This document shows positions 15,726 to 25,352 of a stretch of 37,863 nt of DNA, in pieces (the first letter of the stretch is position 1; the number at the start of each line of letters is the position of its first letter). The notes below the pieces were generated by a model. That model searched no databases. It saw only the letters and a program-made list of their open reading frames with translations, and was not told the origin of the DNA. This stretch comes from Aequorivita sp. (GTDB lineage Bacteria; Bacteroidota; Bacteroidia; Flavobacteriales; Flavobacteriaceae), in the NCBI GenBank assembly GCA_026646335.1, contig JAPKFY010000013.1, forward strand, positions 1 through 37,863, read 5' to 3'. A program made the position numbers and the translations under genes.

Positions 15726-18038
15726 ATGGCAACAAAAAAAGCAGCTCCAAAAAAGAAAAATCAGAATGATGTTAGCCATCATATCAAAACCTTTTGGAAA
15801 ATTTTTGCAGGGTTTATTTTATTTGTAATCTTAATTTTTTTATTGGCATCATGGGGAGTTTTTGGAAGTCTTCCGGATGAAACCAGCCTTGAAAATCCCG
15901 AAAAAAATCTCGCTACTGAAATCATTTCTTCAGATGGAAAGACAATAGGTAAATTTTACAAAGAAAACAGAACCCCCATTCTCTTTGACTCACTGCCAGA
16001 CCATTTAGTAAACGCATTAATAGCGACAGAAGATGTGCGTTTTTATGACCATTCCGGCATTGACGGAAGGGGAACCATACGTGCGGTCGCGTTTTTGGGC
16101 TCACGCGGGGGCGCAAGTACCATCACGCAACAGTTGGCAAAACTTTTCTTTACGGAACAGGTTTCAAGGAACAAACTACAGCGTGGTTTACAGAAAATAA
16201 AGGAATGGATTATTGCAATCCGATTGGAACGCCGTTACACAAAAGATGAAATTATCACAATGTATTTTAACGAATACGATTTTGTGAACCAAGCCGTAGG
16301 AATAGAATCTGCAGCCAATATTTATTTTGACAAACCACCCGCAGCACTTTCCACGGTTGAATCTGCAACACTTGTGGGAATGTTCAAAAATTCCTCGCTT
16401 TATAACCCGGTGCGAAACCCAGAGGGTGTTACCAACAGAAGAAATGTGGTACTCTCCCAAATGGAGAAGTATGATTTTATATCAGAAAAAGTAAAGGATT
16501 CTTTGCAAGCCCTTCCATTGAACATAAAGTTTACGCCCCAAGGCCATGATGAGGGAAGCGCAACCTATTTCCGCGAATATGCACGTCATTTCATGGAAGA
16601 CTGGATAAAGGAACATCCAAAACCCGATGGGAGCAAATACAATATTTATCAAGATGGTTTAAAGGTGTTTGTAACCATAGACAGTAAAATGCAGGAATAT
16701 GCTGAAGCAGCTGTAAAAAAACATATGGCGCACCTGCAGGAGGCGTTTGATGAGCAAAACAAAAAAAATAAAACCGCACCTTTCAGGGATATTACCGAAG
16801 CTGAAACAGAAAGCATTCTGAACCAAGCTATGCGAAAAAGCGACCGTTGGCGCGAAATGGCGAAACAAGGAAAGGAAGAAGAAGAAATCATAAAAAGTTT
16901 TAAAAAGAAAGTGCCGATGCGCGTTTTCTCATGGAAAGGTGATATTGACACTCTAATGACGCCTATGGATTCCATTCGCTACCACAAATCATTCCTGCAG
17001 GCGGCTATGATGTCCATGACTCCACAAACCGGCGAAGTAAAAGCTTGGGTTGGAGGCATAGATTATAAGCACTATAAATATGATATGGTAAAAAAAGGAA
17101 AGCGTCAAATTGGCTCTACCTTTAAACCTTTTGTTTATGCCACCGCAATAGACCAAATGCATATGTCACCTTGTGACACCTTGCCAAACACCTCATATAC
17201 AATTCCTGCGGGAAGACACAATTTAATACAATCTTGGACTCCGAAAAACGCAGGTGGCACCTATGGCGGCATGGTTACCCTTAAATATGCACTTGCAAAT
17301 TCAATAAATACCATTACCGCACGATTGATAGACCGCGTAGGGCCTGAACCTGTAATTGATTTGGTAAAAAAGATGGGGGTTGATACTAAAAACATGCCCG
17401 TTGTACCTTCCATTGCTCTCGGAACACCAGATGTTTCAGTTTTCGAGATGGTGGGAGCCTACAGTACCTTTGCCAACGAAGGTGTGTATGTTGAGCCCAT
17501 ATTAATTCAAAGAATTGAGGACAAAAATGGAACAGTACTTTATCAAAATGTACCCAAAACAAAAGACGTTATCAGCAACGAAACTGCTTATGTAACGGTG
17601 AGTTTAATGGAAGGTGTTACCCAATCCGGTTCTGGTAGCCGTTTACGCGGAACTGGTCGTGAAGGTTCTGCAGTTTACAAAAATGCTGTGACTGGATATC
17701 CATATAATTTTACAAACCCAATTGCAGGTAAAACCGGAACAACCCAAAACAATAGTGATGGCTGGTTTATGGGCATGGTTCCAAACCTTGTTACCGGAGT
17801 TTGGGTAGGCGGCGATGACCGTGCTACGCACTTCGGCTCCACTGCTTATGGACAGGGCGCTACAATGGCGCTGCCAATTTGGGGAATGTATATGAAAAGC
17901 TGCTATGCAGATAAAGATTTGGATGTTTCAACAGGAAACTTCAAACGACCCGCAAATCTTTCCATTGAAACAGATTGCTCAAAGTGGCGTGAAGGCAATC
18001 CCGATTTAGAGGAAATCCCGGATGAGTTTGGAATTTAA
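15726..18038 (+). CDS. Class A penicillin-binding protein 1A
   Basis: Bifunctional peptidoglycan synthase, 770 aa. It has a short Lys-rich cytoplasmic tail, one transmembrane helix (about 23-43), a GT51 glycosyltransferase domain (about 65-240) and a transpeptidase domain (about 420-730). GT51 motifs: ATEDVRFYDH with catalytic Glu102, and RGGASTITQQLAK (127-139). Transpeptidase motifs: STFK with active Ser464 and Lys467, the SxN motif in YALANSINT, and KTGTT starting at Lys669. It adds strands and cross-links in the periplasm. It is the last gene of the ricT-gldH operon and is followed by a strong terminator. Confidence 0.95.
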   Translation: MATKKAAPKKKNQNDVSHHIKTFWKIFAGFILFVILIFLLASWGVFGSLPDETSLENPEKNLATEIISSDGKTIGKFYKENRTPILFDSLPDHLVNALIATEDVRFYDHSGIDGRGTIRAVAFLGSRGGASTITQQLAKLFFTEQVSRNKLQRGLQKIKEWIIAIRLERRYTKDEIITMYFNEYDFVNQAVGIESAANIYFDKPPAALSTVESATLVGMFKNSSLYNPVRNPEGVTNRRNVVLSQMEKYDFISEKVKDSLQALPLNIKFTPQGHDEGSATYFREYARHFMEDWIKEHPKPDGSKYNIYQDGLKVFVTIDSKMQEYAEAAVKKHMAHLQEAFDEQNKKNKTAPFRDITEAETESILNQAMRKSDRWREMAKQGKEEEEIIKSFKKKVPMRVFSWKGDIDTLMTPMDSIRYHKSFLQAAMMSMTPQTGEVKAWVGGIDYKHYKYDMVKKGKRQIGSTFKPFVYATAIDQMHMSPCDTLPNTSYTIPAGRHNLIQSWTPKNAGGTYGGMVTLKYALANSINTITARLIDRVGPEPVIDLVKKMGVDTKNMPVVPSIALGTPDVSVFEMVGAYSTFANEGVYVEPILIQRIEDKNGTVLYQNVPKTKDVISNETAYVTVSLMEGVTQSGSGSRLRGTGREGSAVYKNAVTGYPYNFTNPIAGKTGTTQNNSDGWFMGMVPNLVTGVWVGGDDRATHFGSTAYGQGATMALPIWGMYMKSCYADKDLDVSTGNFKRPANLSIETDCSKWREGNPDLEEIPDEFGI

Positions 18039-18067
18039 TCCCATCTCCTTCTCAAAAAAGAAGAAAG

Positions 18068-18102
18068 ACCTCACAAGCTTTGAAGCTTTGTGAGGTTTTT
18101 TT
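18068..18102 (+). terminator. Rho-independent terminator after the PBP1A gene
   Basis: CCTCACA-AGCTT pairs with AAGCTTTGTGAGG with one bulged base, followed by seven T. It separates the ricT-gldH-PBP1A operon from scoAB. Confidence 0.85.
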
Positions 18103-18140
18103 ATAGGTCGAAATTTTGTAATTTTCAGAAAAATTAAAAA

Positions 18141-18842
18141 ATGATAAAAAAGACAGTTGCAAACGTTCGCGAAGCCTGTGAAGGCATTGCCGACGATATG
18201 ACTTTTATGCTCGGCGGTTTCGGCCTCTGTGGCATTCCCGAAAATATAATTTTAGAATTGGTTAGAAGAAATATTCAAAACGTTACTTGTATCTCAAACA
18301 ATGCTGGCGTTGATGATTTTGGGCTTGGCCTCTTGTTGAAAAAACATCAAATAAAGAAAATGATTTCTTCCTATGTAGGCGAAAACGCCGAATTTGAGCG
18401 CCAAATGCTCAGTGGAGAAATGGAGGTGGAATTGATTCCCCAGGGAACATTGGCACAACGCTGTGAAGCCGCCCGAAGTGGAATTCCAGCCTTTTTCACG
18501 CCTGCAGGTTACGGAACCGAAGTGGCTGAAGGAAAGGAAACCCGAGAATTCCACGGAAAAATGCACGTAATGGAAAAAGCTTTTGAAGCAGATTTCTCCT
18601 TCGTAAAAGCTTGGAAAGGCGATGAAGCCGGAAACCTCATCTTTAAGGGAACCGCTAGAAACTTTAATCCTGCTATGTGCGGAGCCGGCAAAATAACCGT
18701 AGCCGAGGTGGAAGAGCTTGTTCCTGCTGGGGAATTAGATCCCAACCAGATTCATATCCCGGGAATTTTTATCCAAAGAATATTTCAAGGGGAAAAGTAT
18801 GAAAAGCGTATTGAGCAATTAACTGTAAGAAAAAGAAACTAA
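18141..18842 (+). CDS. scoA: 3-oxoacid (succinyl-CoA:acetoacetate) CoA-transferase subunit A
   Basis: Alpha subunit of a class I CoA-transferase that moves CoA from succinyl-CoA to acetoacetate or a related 3-oxoacid, feeding ketone-body or branched-chain breakdown products into acetyl-CoA. 233 aa. The CoA-binding glycine motif [10 protein letters not shown] is at 25-34. Further family segments are [34 protein letters not shown] and [16 protein letters not shown]. The ATG at 18141 is followed by a frame ending in TAATG shared with scoB (1-base overlap), typical of coupled subunits. Substrate assignment is by family; a related butyrate or acetate transferase cannot be fully excluded. Confidence 0.92.
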   Translation: MIKKTVANVREACEGIADDMTFMLGGFGLCGIPENIILELVRRNIQNVTCISNNAGVDDFGLGLLLKKHQIKKMISSYVGENAEFERQMLSGEMEVELIPQGTLAQRCEAARSGIPAFFTPAGYGTEVAEGKETREFHGKMHVMEKAFEADFSFVKAWKGDEAGNLIFKGTARNFNPAMCGAGKITVAEVEELVPAGELDPNQIHIPGIFIQRIFQGEKYEKRIEQLTVRKRN

Positions 18843-19498
18843 TGGCACTTTCAAAAGAACAAATAGCACAACGAATTGCAAAAGAAGTTAAAGACCGCTA
18901 CTACGTTAACTTGGGCATAGGAATCCCAACCTTGGTTGCCAACTTTGTGCAAAACGACATAAGCGTGGAATTTCAAAGTGAAAACGGAATTCTTGGAATG
19001 GGCCCGTTCCCTTTTGAAGGCGAGGAAGACCCAGATTTAATTAATGCCGGAAAACAAACAATTACTGCTTTGCCTGGCGCATCATTCTTTGATTCGGCAA
19101 TGAGTTTTGGAATGATCCGCGGCCAGCACGTAGATCTAACCATTCTGGGTGCGATGGAAGTTTCGCAAAATGGTGATATAGCCAATTGGAAGATTCCCGG
19201 TAAAATGGTAAAGGGAATGGGCGGTGCCATGGACTTGGTAGCTTCCGCAGAAAATATAATCGTGGCCATGATGCATACCAACCGCGAAGGTGAATCCAAA
19301 CTATTAAAGGAATGTAGTTTGCCGCTTACTGGAGTAAAATGCGTTAAAAAAATAGTGACCAATCTTGCGGTTCTCGAAATTATCGATGGGAAATTTCACC
19401 TTCTTGAGCGTGCCCCAGGAGTTTCAGTTGAAGAAATCCAGAAGGCTACCGAAGGAGATTTGGTTGTAAAAGGAGACATTCTTGAGATGAAATTTTAA
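18842..19498 (+). CDS. scoB: 3-oxoacid (succinyl-CoA:acetoacetate) CoA-transferase subunit B
   Basis: Beta subunit of the same heteromeric enzyme, 218 aa. It carries the catalytic glutamate in SENGILGMGP (Glu47), which forms the glutamyl-CoA thioester intermediate. Other family marks are YVNLGIGIPTLVANF, the LPGASFFDSAMSFGMIRGQ segment and GKMVKGMGGAMDLVASA. It begins at the A of the scoA stop codon, so translation is coupled. No thiolase or dehydrogenase gene lies next to the pair in this window. Downstream is the AT-rich interval ending in a bidirectional terminator. Confidence 0.93.
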   Translation: MALSKEQIAQRIAKEVKDRYYVNLGIGIPTLVANFVQNDISVEFQSENGILGMGPFPFEGEEDPDLINAGKQTITALPGASFFDSAMSFGMIRGQHVDLTILGAMEVSQNGDIANWKIPGKMVKGMGGAMDLVASAENIIVAMMHTNREGESKLLKECSLPLTGVKCVKKIVTNLAVLEIIDGKFHLLERAPGVSVEEIQKATEGDLVVKGDILEMKF

Positions 19499-19825
19499 AA
19501 AAAGAATGCTTTTTAAACTTTACAAAACCACGATTTTATGATTTTTTTATGTTAAAATTCCATCAAATAGAGGTGAAATGTTAAATTTTAGTGTATTTCA
19601 TCGAATTTATATGCTTCTTGTCGTTCTATTCAAAATTAGTTTACATCTTAGCAGTCCCAAATCTTACCAACTTAACCTCATATGGAGAAAGTAACTAGAT
19701 CAATTAAAAGCACTAAAGAATTGTTACTAAACGTGCTTTTCATTTTTAAAAAAGTGTTTTTATTGTTCTGAACTTTTTCAATGGTTGTTTATGCCCCAAA
19801 TCTGTCATAAACGCAGATAAAAATT
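19499..19825. other. AT-rich intergenic interval after scoB
   Basis: About 330 bases between scoB and the convergent ABC ATPase gene, ending at the terminator at 19826. The only possible gene I see is a 29-codon frame at 19682-19771. Upstream of it ATCTTAGC, which also occurs at the recA promoter, lies 22 bases after TTGTC, a weak promoter-like arrangement. Confidence 0.4.
19682..19771 (+). CDS. Possible 29-aa basic hydrophobic microprotein
   Basis: An ATG frame of 29 codons ends in TGA and encodes MEKVTRSIKSTKELLLNVLF followed by IFKKVFLLF. The N-terminal third is polar and basic and the rest is hydrophobic with two Lys, as in membrane-associated small proteins or short amphipathic peptides. 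It has the interval almost to itself, and a bidirectional terminator follows about 55 bases later. There is no clear ribosome-binding site and no known family that I recognise, so it may be chance. Confidence 0.25.
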   Translation: MEKVTRSIKSTKELLLNVLFIFKKVFLLF

Positions 19826-19860
19826 AAACCCGTTCTTCGTGAGGTTAGAACGGGTTTTTT
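19826..19860. terminator. Bidirectional rho-independent terminator
   Basis: AAACCCGTTCT (19826-19836) pairs with AGAACGGGTTT (19847-19857) across a 10-base loop and is followed by T. It lies between scoB or the microprotein frame and the convergent ABC ATPase gene. Confidence 0.85.
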
Positions 19861-19883
19861 TATGCTCCTTTTTTTGTGAATCC

Positions 19884-21572
19884 TTAAATCCCCTTCGGAA
19901 TTGCCTCGATCAGTTTCCTTGAATATTCCGTTTGTGGATTCTCATAGATTTCATCCGCATCACCTAATTCCTCTATTCTTCCCTTGTTCATCACCAATAA
20001 CTGGTCTGACATATATTTTACCACGGCCAAATCGTGCGATATAAATATATAGGTAAACCCAAAATCATCCTTCAGTTCATTGAGCAAGTTCAAAACCTGC
20101 GCCTGCACCGAAATATCCAAGGCAGAAACCGATTCGTCACAAATAACAAGTTTGGGTTCCACAGCAATGGTCCGCGCAATTCCCACCCTTTGGCGCTGCC
20201 CGCCGGAAAGTTCGTGTGGATATCGATAAAAATAGCTTTCATCCAATCCTACTTTTTGCAACAGTGAGAGTACACGCACTTTTCGTTCTTTCTTCGTTTT
20301 TGCCAAACCGTGGACTTCCATAGGCTCCATCAGTGCCTGCCCAATCATCAAACGAGGATTTAAAGATGAATAGGGGTCTTGAAAAATAATCTGTATTTCC
20401 TTCCGAAGGTTTCTAATTTCACCTTTGGAAAGTTTTGTGAGTTCCCTTCCTCTATACTTTATACTTCCGGAAGTTACTTTTTCCAGTTGAAGAATCGTTC
20501 TTCCCAAAGTAGATTTTCCGCAGCCAGATTCGCCAACAAGTCCCAAAGTCTCACCTTCAAAAACCGAAAAACTGACATCGTCAACGGCTTTTACTATTTC
20601 CTTTTTAGCAAATATCCCCACATTACTGAAGTACTGTTTTTCCAAATTGGTGATCTCCAAAATTGGTTTTTGGGTGTAAATTTTTTTGTGTCTCTTAGCG
20701 CGTTCTGTAGGTTTTACTTCCCATGGCTCGAAACTTTTATCGGCAATGGATGCTATGGTAGGCAATTTCGCCAAACGAACGTTTAACGAAGGCCTCGATG
20801 CCAAAAGTGCTTTGGTATATTCTGCTTTTGGGTTTTTGAATATTTCAGTTGTTGTTGCATTTTCAACAATATCGCCTTTATACATTACCACAACCCTATC
20901 GGCAATTTCGGAAACCAAACTCAAATCGTGCGAAATAAACAGCATCGCCATTTTTGTTTCTTGTTGAATTGATTTTAAAAGCGAAATGATTTCCTTTTGA
21001 ACGGTTACGTCCAGCGCCGTAGTGGGCTCGTCTGCGATGAGCAGTTTTGGTTTGCAGGCAATGGCCATGGCAATCATAACCCGTTGCATTTGGCCGCCGC
21101 TTATTTGGTGCGGGTAACTGTTATAAATCTCATTGGGGCGTGGTAATTTCACTTTTTCAAATAATGAAATGGTCTCCTTTTTGGCTTCGGAAGCCTTCAT
21201 CTTTAAATGAAGGCGAAGTAATTCAGAAACCTGAAAGCCACATTTCAAAGAAGGGTTTAAAGCGCTCATTGGCTCTTGAAAAATCATGGCAATCTCGCTG
21301 CCTCTAATTCTTCTGAATTCCTTTTCATCAATTTTCAGTAGATTCCTTTCTTCAAATAAAATTCTTCCCGATAATTTGGTTTGCTTTTTTGGCAACAAAC
21401 CCATAATTGAAAGTGAGGATACGGATTTCCCTGAACCAGATTCACCGACGATCCCCAGAATTTCGTTTTCAAAAACATCAAAAGAAATGGAATGTAAAAC
21501 CTCAATACTATTTTCATTATTTCCGAAGGAAACAGAAAGGTTTTCAAGCGATAATAAAGGTGCATTTTTCAT
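19884..21572 (-). CDS. Fused double ATPase of a peptide/nickel-type ABC transporter
   Basis: 562 aa with two complete nucleotide-binding domains, as in YejF/GsiA or a DppD-DppF fusion. Domain 1: Walker A GESGSGKS (43-50), signature ISGGQMQR (157-164), Walker B LLIADEP. Domain 2: Walker A GESGCGKS (347-354), signature LSGGQRQR (455-462), Walker B LVICDES. Both end in ISHDL switch histidines. The segments EYTKALL and [11 protein letters not shown] after each domain match the oligopeptide-permease subfamily. It would power import (or possibly export) of oligopeptides, but no permease or binding-protein gene lies nearby, so its partners are elsewhere. Two ATGs (21575, 21572) lie directly behind the -7 box; the second is preferred because transcription probably begins there. 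Confidence 0.88.
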   Translation of the reverse strand: MKNAPLLSLENLSVSFGNNENSIEVLHSISFDVFENEILGIVGESGSGKSVSSLSIMGLLPKKQTKLSGRILFEERNLLKIDEKEFRRIRGSEIAMIFQEPMSALNPSLKCGFQVSELLRLHLKMKASEAKKETISLFEKVKLPRPNEIYNSYPHQISGGQMQRVMIAMAIACKPKLLIADEPTTALDVTVQKEIISLLKSIQQETKMAMLFISHDLSLVSEIADRVVVMYKGDIVENATTTEIFKNPKAEYTKALLASRPSLNVRLAKLPTIASIADKSFEPWEVKPTERAKRHKKIYTQKPILEITNLEKQYFSNVGIFAKKEIVKAVDDVSFSVFEGETLGLVGESGCGKSTLGRTILQLEKVTSGSIKYRGRELTKLSKGEIRNLRKEIQIIFQDPYSSLNPRLMIGQALMEPMEVHGLAKTKKERKVRVLSLLQKVGLDESYFYRYPHELSGGQRQRVGIARTIAVEPKLVICDESVSALDISVQAQVLNLLNELKDDFGFTYIFISHDLAVVKYMSDQLLVMNKGRIEELGDADEIYENPQTEYSRKLIEAIPKGI

Positions 21573-21577
21573 CATTT

Positions 21578-21585
21578 CAAAGATA
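21578..21585 (-). promoter_or_regulatory. -7 promoter element (TATCTTTG) for the ABC ATPase gene
   Basis: A perfect TAnnTTTG match on the minus strand with only two bases between it and the first ATG, so the transcript must begin at or within the start codons. This predicts a leaderless mRNA. Confidence 0.55.
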
Positions 21586-21712
21586 GGGTATTCGGGGAAT
21601 ATTTTTTTAACAGTAGTTTGTCGAATAATATTTTATTTCAATAATTATTGTTGTTCTTTTATGTGTTTCTAATAAAACAATAACCCTATTTATTCACTAA
21701 AACCTATTTATT

Positions 21713-24700
21713 ATGAAAAAAATCAACAAGTTCGTTTTTCTGTTTTCATTAATGATCTTTGCGTTTTCGGCGGTGGTTTCCGCCCAAAACAAAAAAGATG
21801 AAAAGAAAAACGTTAAGCAAGCTCCAAGTCTAGTGGTTTTTGATGCCTCGCATTCCTATTCGCTTCAAAACTCCACTGCAATTTTCAAGGAAGTTTTCAA
21901 CCCCTCCTCCCAAACTTCTTTCACTACGCTAAAACAAGAACAGGACCCTTTAGGGTTTACACACCAAAAGATGCAACAGTATTTTAATGGTGTAAAAGTG
22001 GAATTTGCAACTGTAACATTGAGCAGCAAAAATGGAACCGTACAAACATTAAGCTCTGCTTATTTTCCAGTTGCAGAAGATTTTAATGTAACTCCTTCCA
22101 TAAACGGCTCACAAGCTTTGAACAGTGCTATTGCACACGTGGGCGCCTCAAAATATATGTGGCAAAATACTGCAGAAGCAGCTTTGGCAGATTATCAAAA
22201 ACCAACCGGTGAGCTGGTAATTTTTCCAGCAATAAAAGATATTTCTGAAACGAATCGATTGGCCTATAAATTTGATATTTACGCTTCAGCACCGCTTTAC
22301 AGAGCTGATGTATATATTGATGCCAAAACGGGGCAATTCATTATGGAAAACAAGAGAATCCATCACGCAAATGTACCTGCAACAGGAACCAGTCTTTATA
22401 ACGGCAATGTTTCCTTTACTGCAGACAATACATCGGGACCATACCGTTTGCGCCAAACTGCAGACGGCGGTGGAATCCAAACTTTTGATTTGAACAATGG
22501 AACCAATTATAACAACGCTTCAGATGTTACAAGCAGTTCAACAAACTTTACTTCGAACGCGACAGGGGTTCAAGCACATTTTGGCGCTGAACGCACACAC
22601 AAATATTTCAGTCAAAAACACGGAAGAAACTCCTATAACAATGCGGGAGCTATTATAAAATCATACGTCAGTTATTCCAGCAATTATGTGAATGCGTTTT
22701 GGGACGGAACCCGCATGACTTATGGCGATGGCGATGGCACAAATTATGGCCCATTGGTTTCACTGGACATCTGTGGCCACGAAATAACCCACGGAGTTAC
22801 AGAATATTCTGCAAACCTTGTTTATAGCTACCAATCCGGAGCTTTGAACGAATCGTTTTCAGATATTTTTGGCGAATCCATTGAAAAATTTGCCTCAGGC
22901 ACCAACGATTGGTTAATGGGAGATGACATTGGTGCTGGCGGAAGCGGTGGCGCATTGCGCTCTATGAGCAATCCAAACGCCTACGGCGACCCAGACACAT
23001 ATCAAGGAACCAATTGGTATGCGGGTTCTGGAGATTCTGGAGGTGTTCACACAAATTCCGGAGTTCAAAACTTCTGGTTTTATGTCTTGAGCATAGGTAA
23101 AAGTGGCACAAACGATAAAGGTGACGCCTATAATGTTACAGGGATCGGGATGGACAAAGCTGCTGCAATTGCATATAGAAACCTAACCGTTTATTTAAAT
23201 TCAAACTCACAATACAGCGATGCCAGAAATGGTGCAATTCAAGCAGCGAGAGATTTGTACGGTGTTGATAGTGCCGAAGAAATTGCTACTACAAACGCTT
23301 GGTACGCAGTTGGCGTTGGCGCTGCTTATGGCGGCGGCGGTGGAAGCAGTTATTGTGCTTCACAAGGAAATAGCGTGAATGATGAATATATAAGTCGCGT
23401 TCAGTTAAACACCATCAACAACGCTTCTGGCGCACAGCTATATTCAGACTTTACAAGTATTTCTACTTCTTTAAGTGAGGGCTCTACTTATACAGTTACC
23501 GTTACTCCTACTTGGACTGGAACTATTTATAACGAAGGGTACGCTGTGTGGATTGACTATAATGGAGATAGTGATTTTGGTGATGCAGGCGAATTGGTTT
23601 GGTCTAAAGCTGCCTCAAAAAACACTCCAAACAGTGGAACGTTCACAGTGCCATCGGGAACTGTTGGCGGGGAAACAAGAATGCGGGTTTCTATGAAATA
23701 CAACGGAATTCCAACTTCTTGTGAAACCTTCAGCTATGGTGAAGTGGAAGACTATACCATCAATTTAGGAGGTGCTGGACCAGATACTCAGGCTCCAACC
23801 GCCCCATCAAGCTTGGCAGCTTCAAACGTAACACAGACCACACTTACACTTTCGTGGAATGCTTCCACAGATAATGTAGGTGTAACTGGTTATGATGTTT
23901 TCCAAGGCAGCACGAATTTAGGAAGCGTTACAGGCACTTCAGCGAACATTACTGGATTGGCGCCTTCTACAGCTTATTCATTTAAAGTTCGTGCGCACGA
24001 CGCGGCAGGTAACAATTCTGGTTTCAGTAATACCGTAAACGTTACAACACTTTCAAATACTGTAACTTATTGTACTTCCAAAGGAAACAATACAAATGAT
24101 GAATATATAGACAGAGTCCAACTGGGAAGCATCAACAATCTTTCTGGCAACAATGGTGGTTATGCAGATTTCACAAGCATTTCTACCACACTGGCAAAAG
24201 GAAGCAGTAATTCAATTACTATTACCCCAAAATGGACTGGAAGAACCTATAGTGAAGCATACAGAGTATGGATTGACTATAACCAAGATGGCGATTTTGA
24301 TGATTCTGGCGAACAAGTATATTCACGTTCAAAAACTACAGCATCTCCTATTTCTGGAAGTTTCACAGTGCCAACATCTGCACTTTCGGGAGCAACAAGA
24401 ATGCGTGTTTCAATGAAATACAACGCAAATCCATCTCCTTGTGAAACATTCACCTATGGCGAAGTGGAGGATTATACTGTAATTATCAGTAATTCTGTTA
24501 ATCAAGGCATTACTGGAGATACTGGTTTCAACAGTTCAGATATGTCCATCTATCCAAATCCTGCAAAACACACCTTAAATATTTCGTTGGTTGATGCCGC
24601 AGGAAAAGATTATGTAATCTATAACGTGATGGGTCAAGTAGTTGGCAAAGGTACGTTTACTGAAAGTTTGGATGTTACAGCATTGCAAAGTGGTGTTTAC

Positions 24701-24757
24701 ATGCTTGAAGTGAATACTGATAACAACAAACTCATGAAGCGTTTTGTGAAAGAGTAA
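21713..24757 (+). CDS. T9SS-secreted M4 (thermolysin-family) metalloprotease
   Basis: 1014-aa secreted zinc endopeptidase. Signal peptide about 1-24 (ending SAVVSAQ). The FTP/PepSY-type propeptide lies about 45-215. The M4 catalytic domain spans about 220-540: zinc motif HEITH (356-360, catalytic Glu357), third zinc ligand Glu380 in NESFSD, and the transition-state His446 in GGVHTNSG. Two GEVED domains (about 547-685 and 786-924) flank a fibronectin type III domain (about 695-780). A type A T9SS sorting domain follows from about 945 (MSIYPNPAKHTLNI ... KLMKRFVKE). Expected to be autoprocessed and released or surface-anchored for protein degradation. A strong terminator follows. Confidence 0.93.
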   Translation: MKKINKFVFLFSLMIFAFSAVVSAQNKKDEKKNVKQAPSLVVFDASHSYSLQNSTAIFKEVFNPSSQTSFTTLKQEQDPLGFTHQKMQQYFNGVKVEFATVTLSSKNGTVQTLSSAYFPVAEDFNVTPSINGSQALNSAIAHVGASKYMWQNTAEAALADYQKPTGELVIFPAIKDISETNRLAYKFDIYASAPLYRADVYIDAKTGQFIMENKRIHHANVPATGTSLYNGNVSFTADNTSGPYRLRQTADGGGIQTFDLNNGTNYNNASDVTSSSTNFTSNATGVQAHFGAERTHKYFSQKHGRNSYNNAGAIIKSYVSYSSNYVNAFWDGTRMTYGDGDGTNYGPLVSLDICGHEITHGVTEYSANLVYSYQSGALNESFSDIFGESIEKFASGTNDWLMGDDIGAGGSGGALRSMSNPNAYGDPDTYQGTNWYAGSGDSGGVHTNSGVQNFWFYVLSIGKSGTNDKGDAYNVTGIGMDKAAAIAYRNLTVYLNSNSQYSDARNGAIQAARDLYGVDSAEEIATTNAWYAVGVGAAYGGGGGSSYCASQGNSVNDEYISRVQLNTINNASGAQLYSDFTSISTSLSEGSTYTVTVTPTWTGTIYNEGYAVWIDYNGDSDFGDAGELVWSKAASKNTPNSGTFTVPSGTVGGETRMRVSMKYNGIPTSCETFSYGEVEDYTINLGGAGPDTQAPTAPSSLAASNVTQTTLTLSWNASTDNVGVTGYDVFQGSTNLGSVTGTSANITGLAPSTAYSFKVRAHDAAGNNSGFSNTVNVTTLSNTVTYCTSKGNNTNDEYIDRVQLGSINNLSGNNGGYADFTSISTTLAKGSSNSITITPKWTGRTYSEAYRVWIDYNQDGDFDDSGEQVYSRSKTTASPISGSFTVPTSALSGATRMRVSMKYNANPSPCETFTYGEVEDYTVIISNSVNQGITGDTGFNSSDMSIYPNPAKHTLNISLVDAAGKDYVIYNVMGQVVGKGTFTESLDVTALQSGVYMLEVNTDNNKLMKRFVKE
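23351..24484 (+). repeat. Duplicated GEVED domain coding repeat
   Basis: Two similar stretches (23351-23767 and 24068-24484) encode the paired GEVED domains. The DNA itself is still close in places, for example ACAAGAATGCG, GTTTC and ATGAAATACAAC appear in the same order in both copies, indicating an internal duplication. A fibronectin type III module lies between them. Confidence 0.7.
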
Positions 24758-24779
24758 TAAGCTAATATTGATAAAAAAG

Positions 24780-24816
24780 ACGGCCCGTTTCAATTTTGAA
24801 ACGGGCCGTTTGTTTT
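24780..24816. terminator. Strong bidirectional terminator
   Basis: ACGGCCCGTTTCAA (24780-24793) pairs perfectly with TTGAAACGGGCCGT (24796-24809) and has A and T runs outside. It serves the convergent M4 protease and lipoprotein genes. Confidence 0.9.
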
Positions 24817-24833
24817 TTAAATGTATGAAATTT

Positions 24834-25268
24834 TTAAAGAGGGTCGCCCACTTTAATTTCACATCTATGACCAGGCTGGCCATGTGGTGGGTTTATCCCT
24901 GCACCACCCGAAGCTTTTATAGGAGTGACATTGTTATTATTCACGTTTATGGTTTGGCCTTGTGCAGCGTTAGAAGATGTTCCACTTCCATTCAAAGGCG
25001 CGCCAACAGGTATAGCACAATCATGACCTGGTTGTCCGTGTGCAGGATTTAATGCTGCGTTTCCACCTGTAGATGTGCTATTTGTTGATTGTGTTGATGT
25101 GGGTGCTACATTTTGCAACGCTTGCTTTTTTTGTTCAAGGGTTGCTTCTTGGGTAGTATTTATTGTTTCTTCTGCTGGGGTCGCTTTATCCTTACACGCA
25201 ATAAATAAGGGGGCAGCAACAAGCATTGCTATCATAAATGGTTTTGGATTGAATCTTGAAATTGTCAT
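24834..25268 (-). CDS. Lipoprotein with two HGQPGH-Cys motifs, function unknown
   Basis: 144 aa. The signal sequence ends in the lipobox LFIAC (lipidated Cys25), so the mature protein is a lipoprotein of the cell envelope. A low-complexity Thr/Ser/Asn/Gln linker follows. Two near-copies of one 19-residue motif then appear, NPAHGQPGHDCAIPVGAPL (74-92) and NPPHGQPGHRCEIKVGDPL (126-144); the second is the exact C-terminus. Each has two His and one Cys in fixed spacing, suggesting metal or heme-type ligands. I recall similar motifs in unnamed flavobacterial proteins but know no function. The ATG at 25268 is chosen because it begins a proper lipoprotein signal; upstream in-frame extension adds a second hydrophobic stretch. 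Confidence 0.75.
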   Translation of the reverse strand: MTISRFNPKPFMIAMLVAAPLFIACKDKATPAEETINTTQEATLEQKKQALQNVAPTSTQSTNSTSTGGNAALNPAHGQPGHDCAIPVGAPLNGSGTSSNAAQGQTINVNNNNVTPIKASGGAGINPPHGQPGHRCEIKVGDPL

Positions 25269-25352
25269 AAAATATGTTTTTAATATAGCCGATAAATCTA
25301 CTAAAAATTTAAGAGAAAACCACATCACTGTAGTTATTCCGAAACAATCAGT

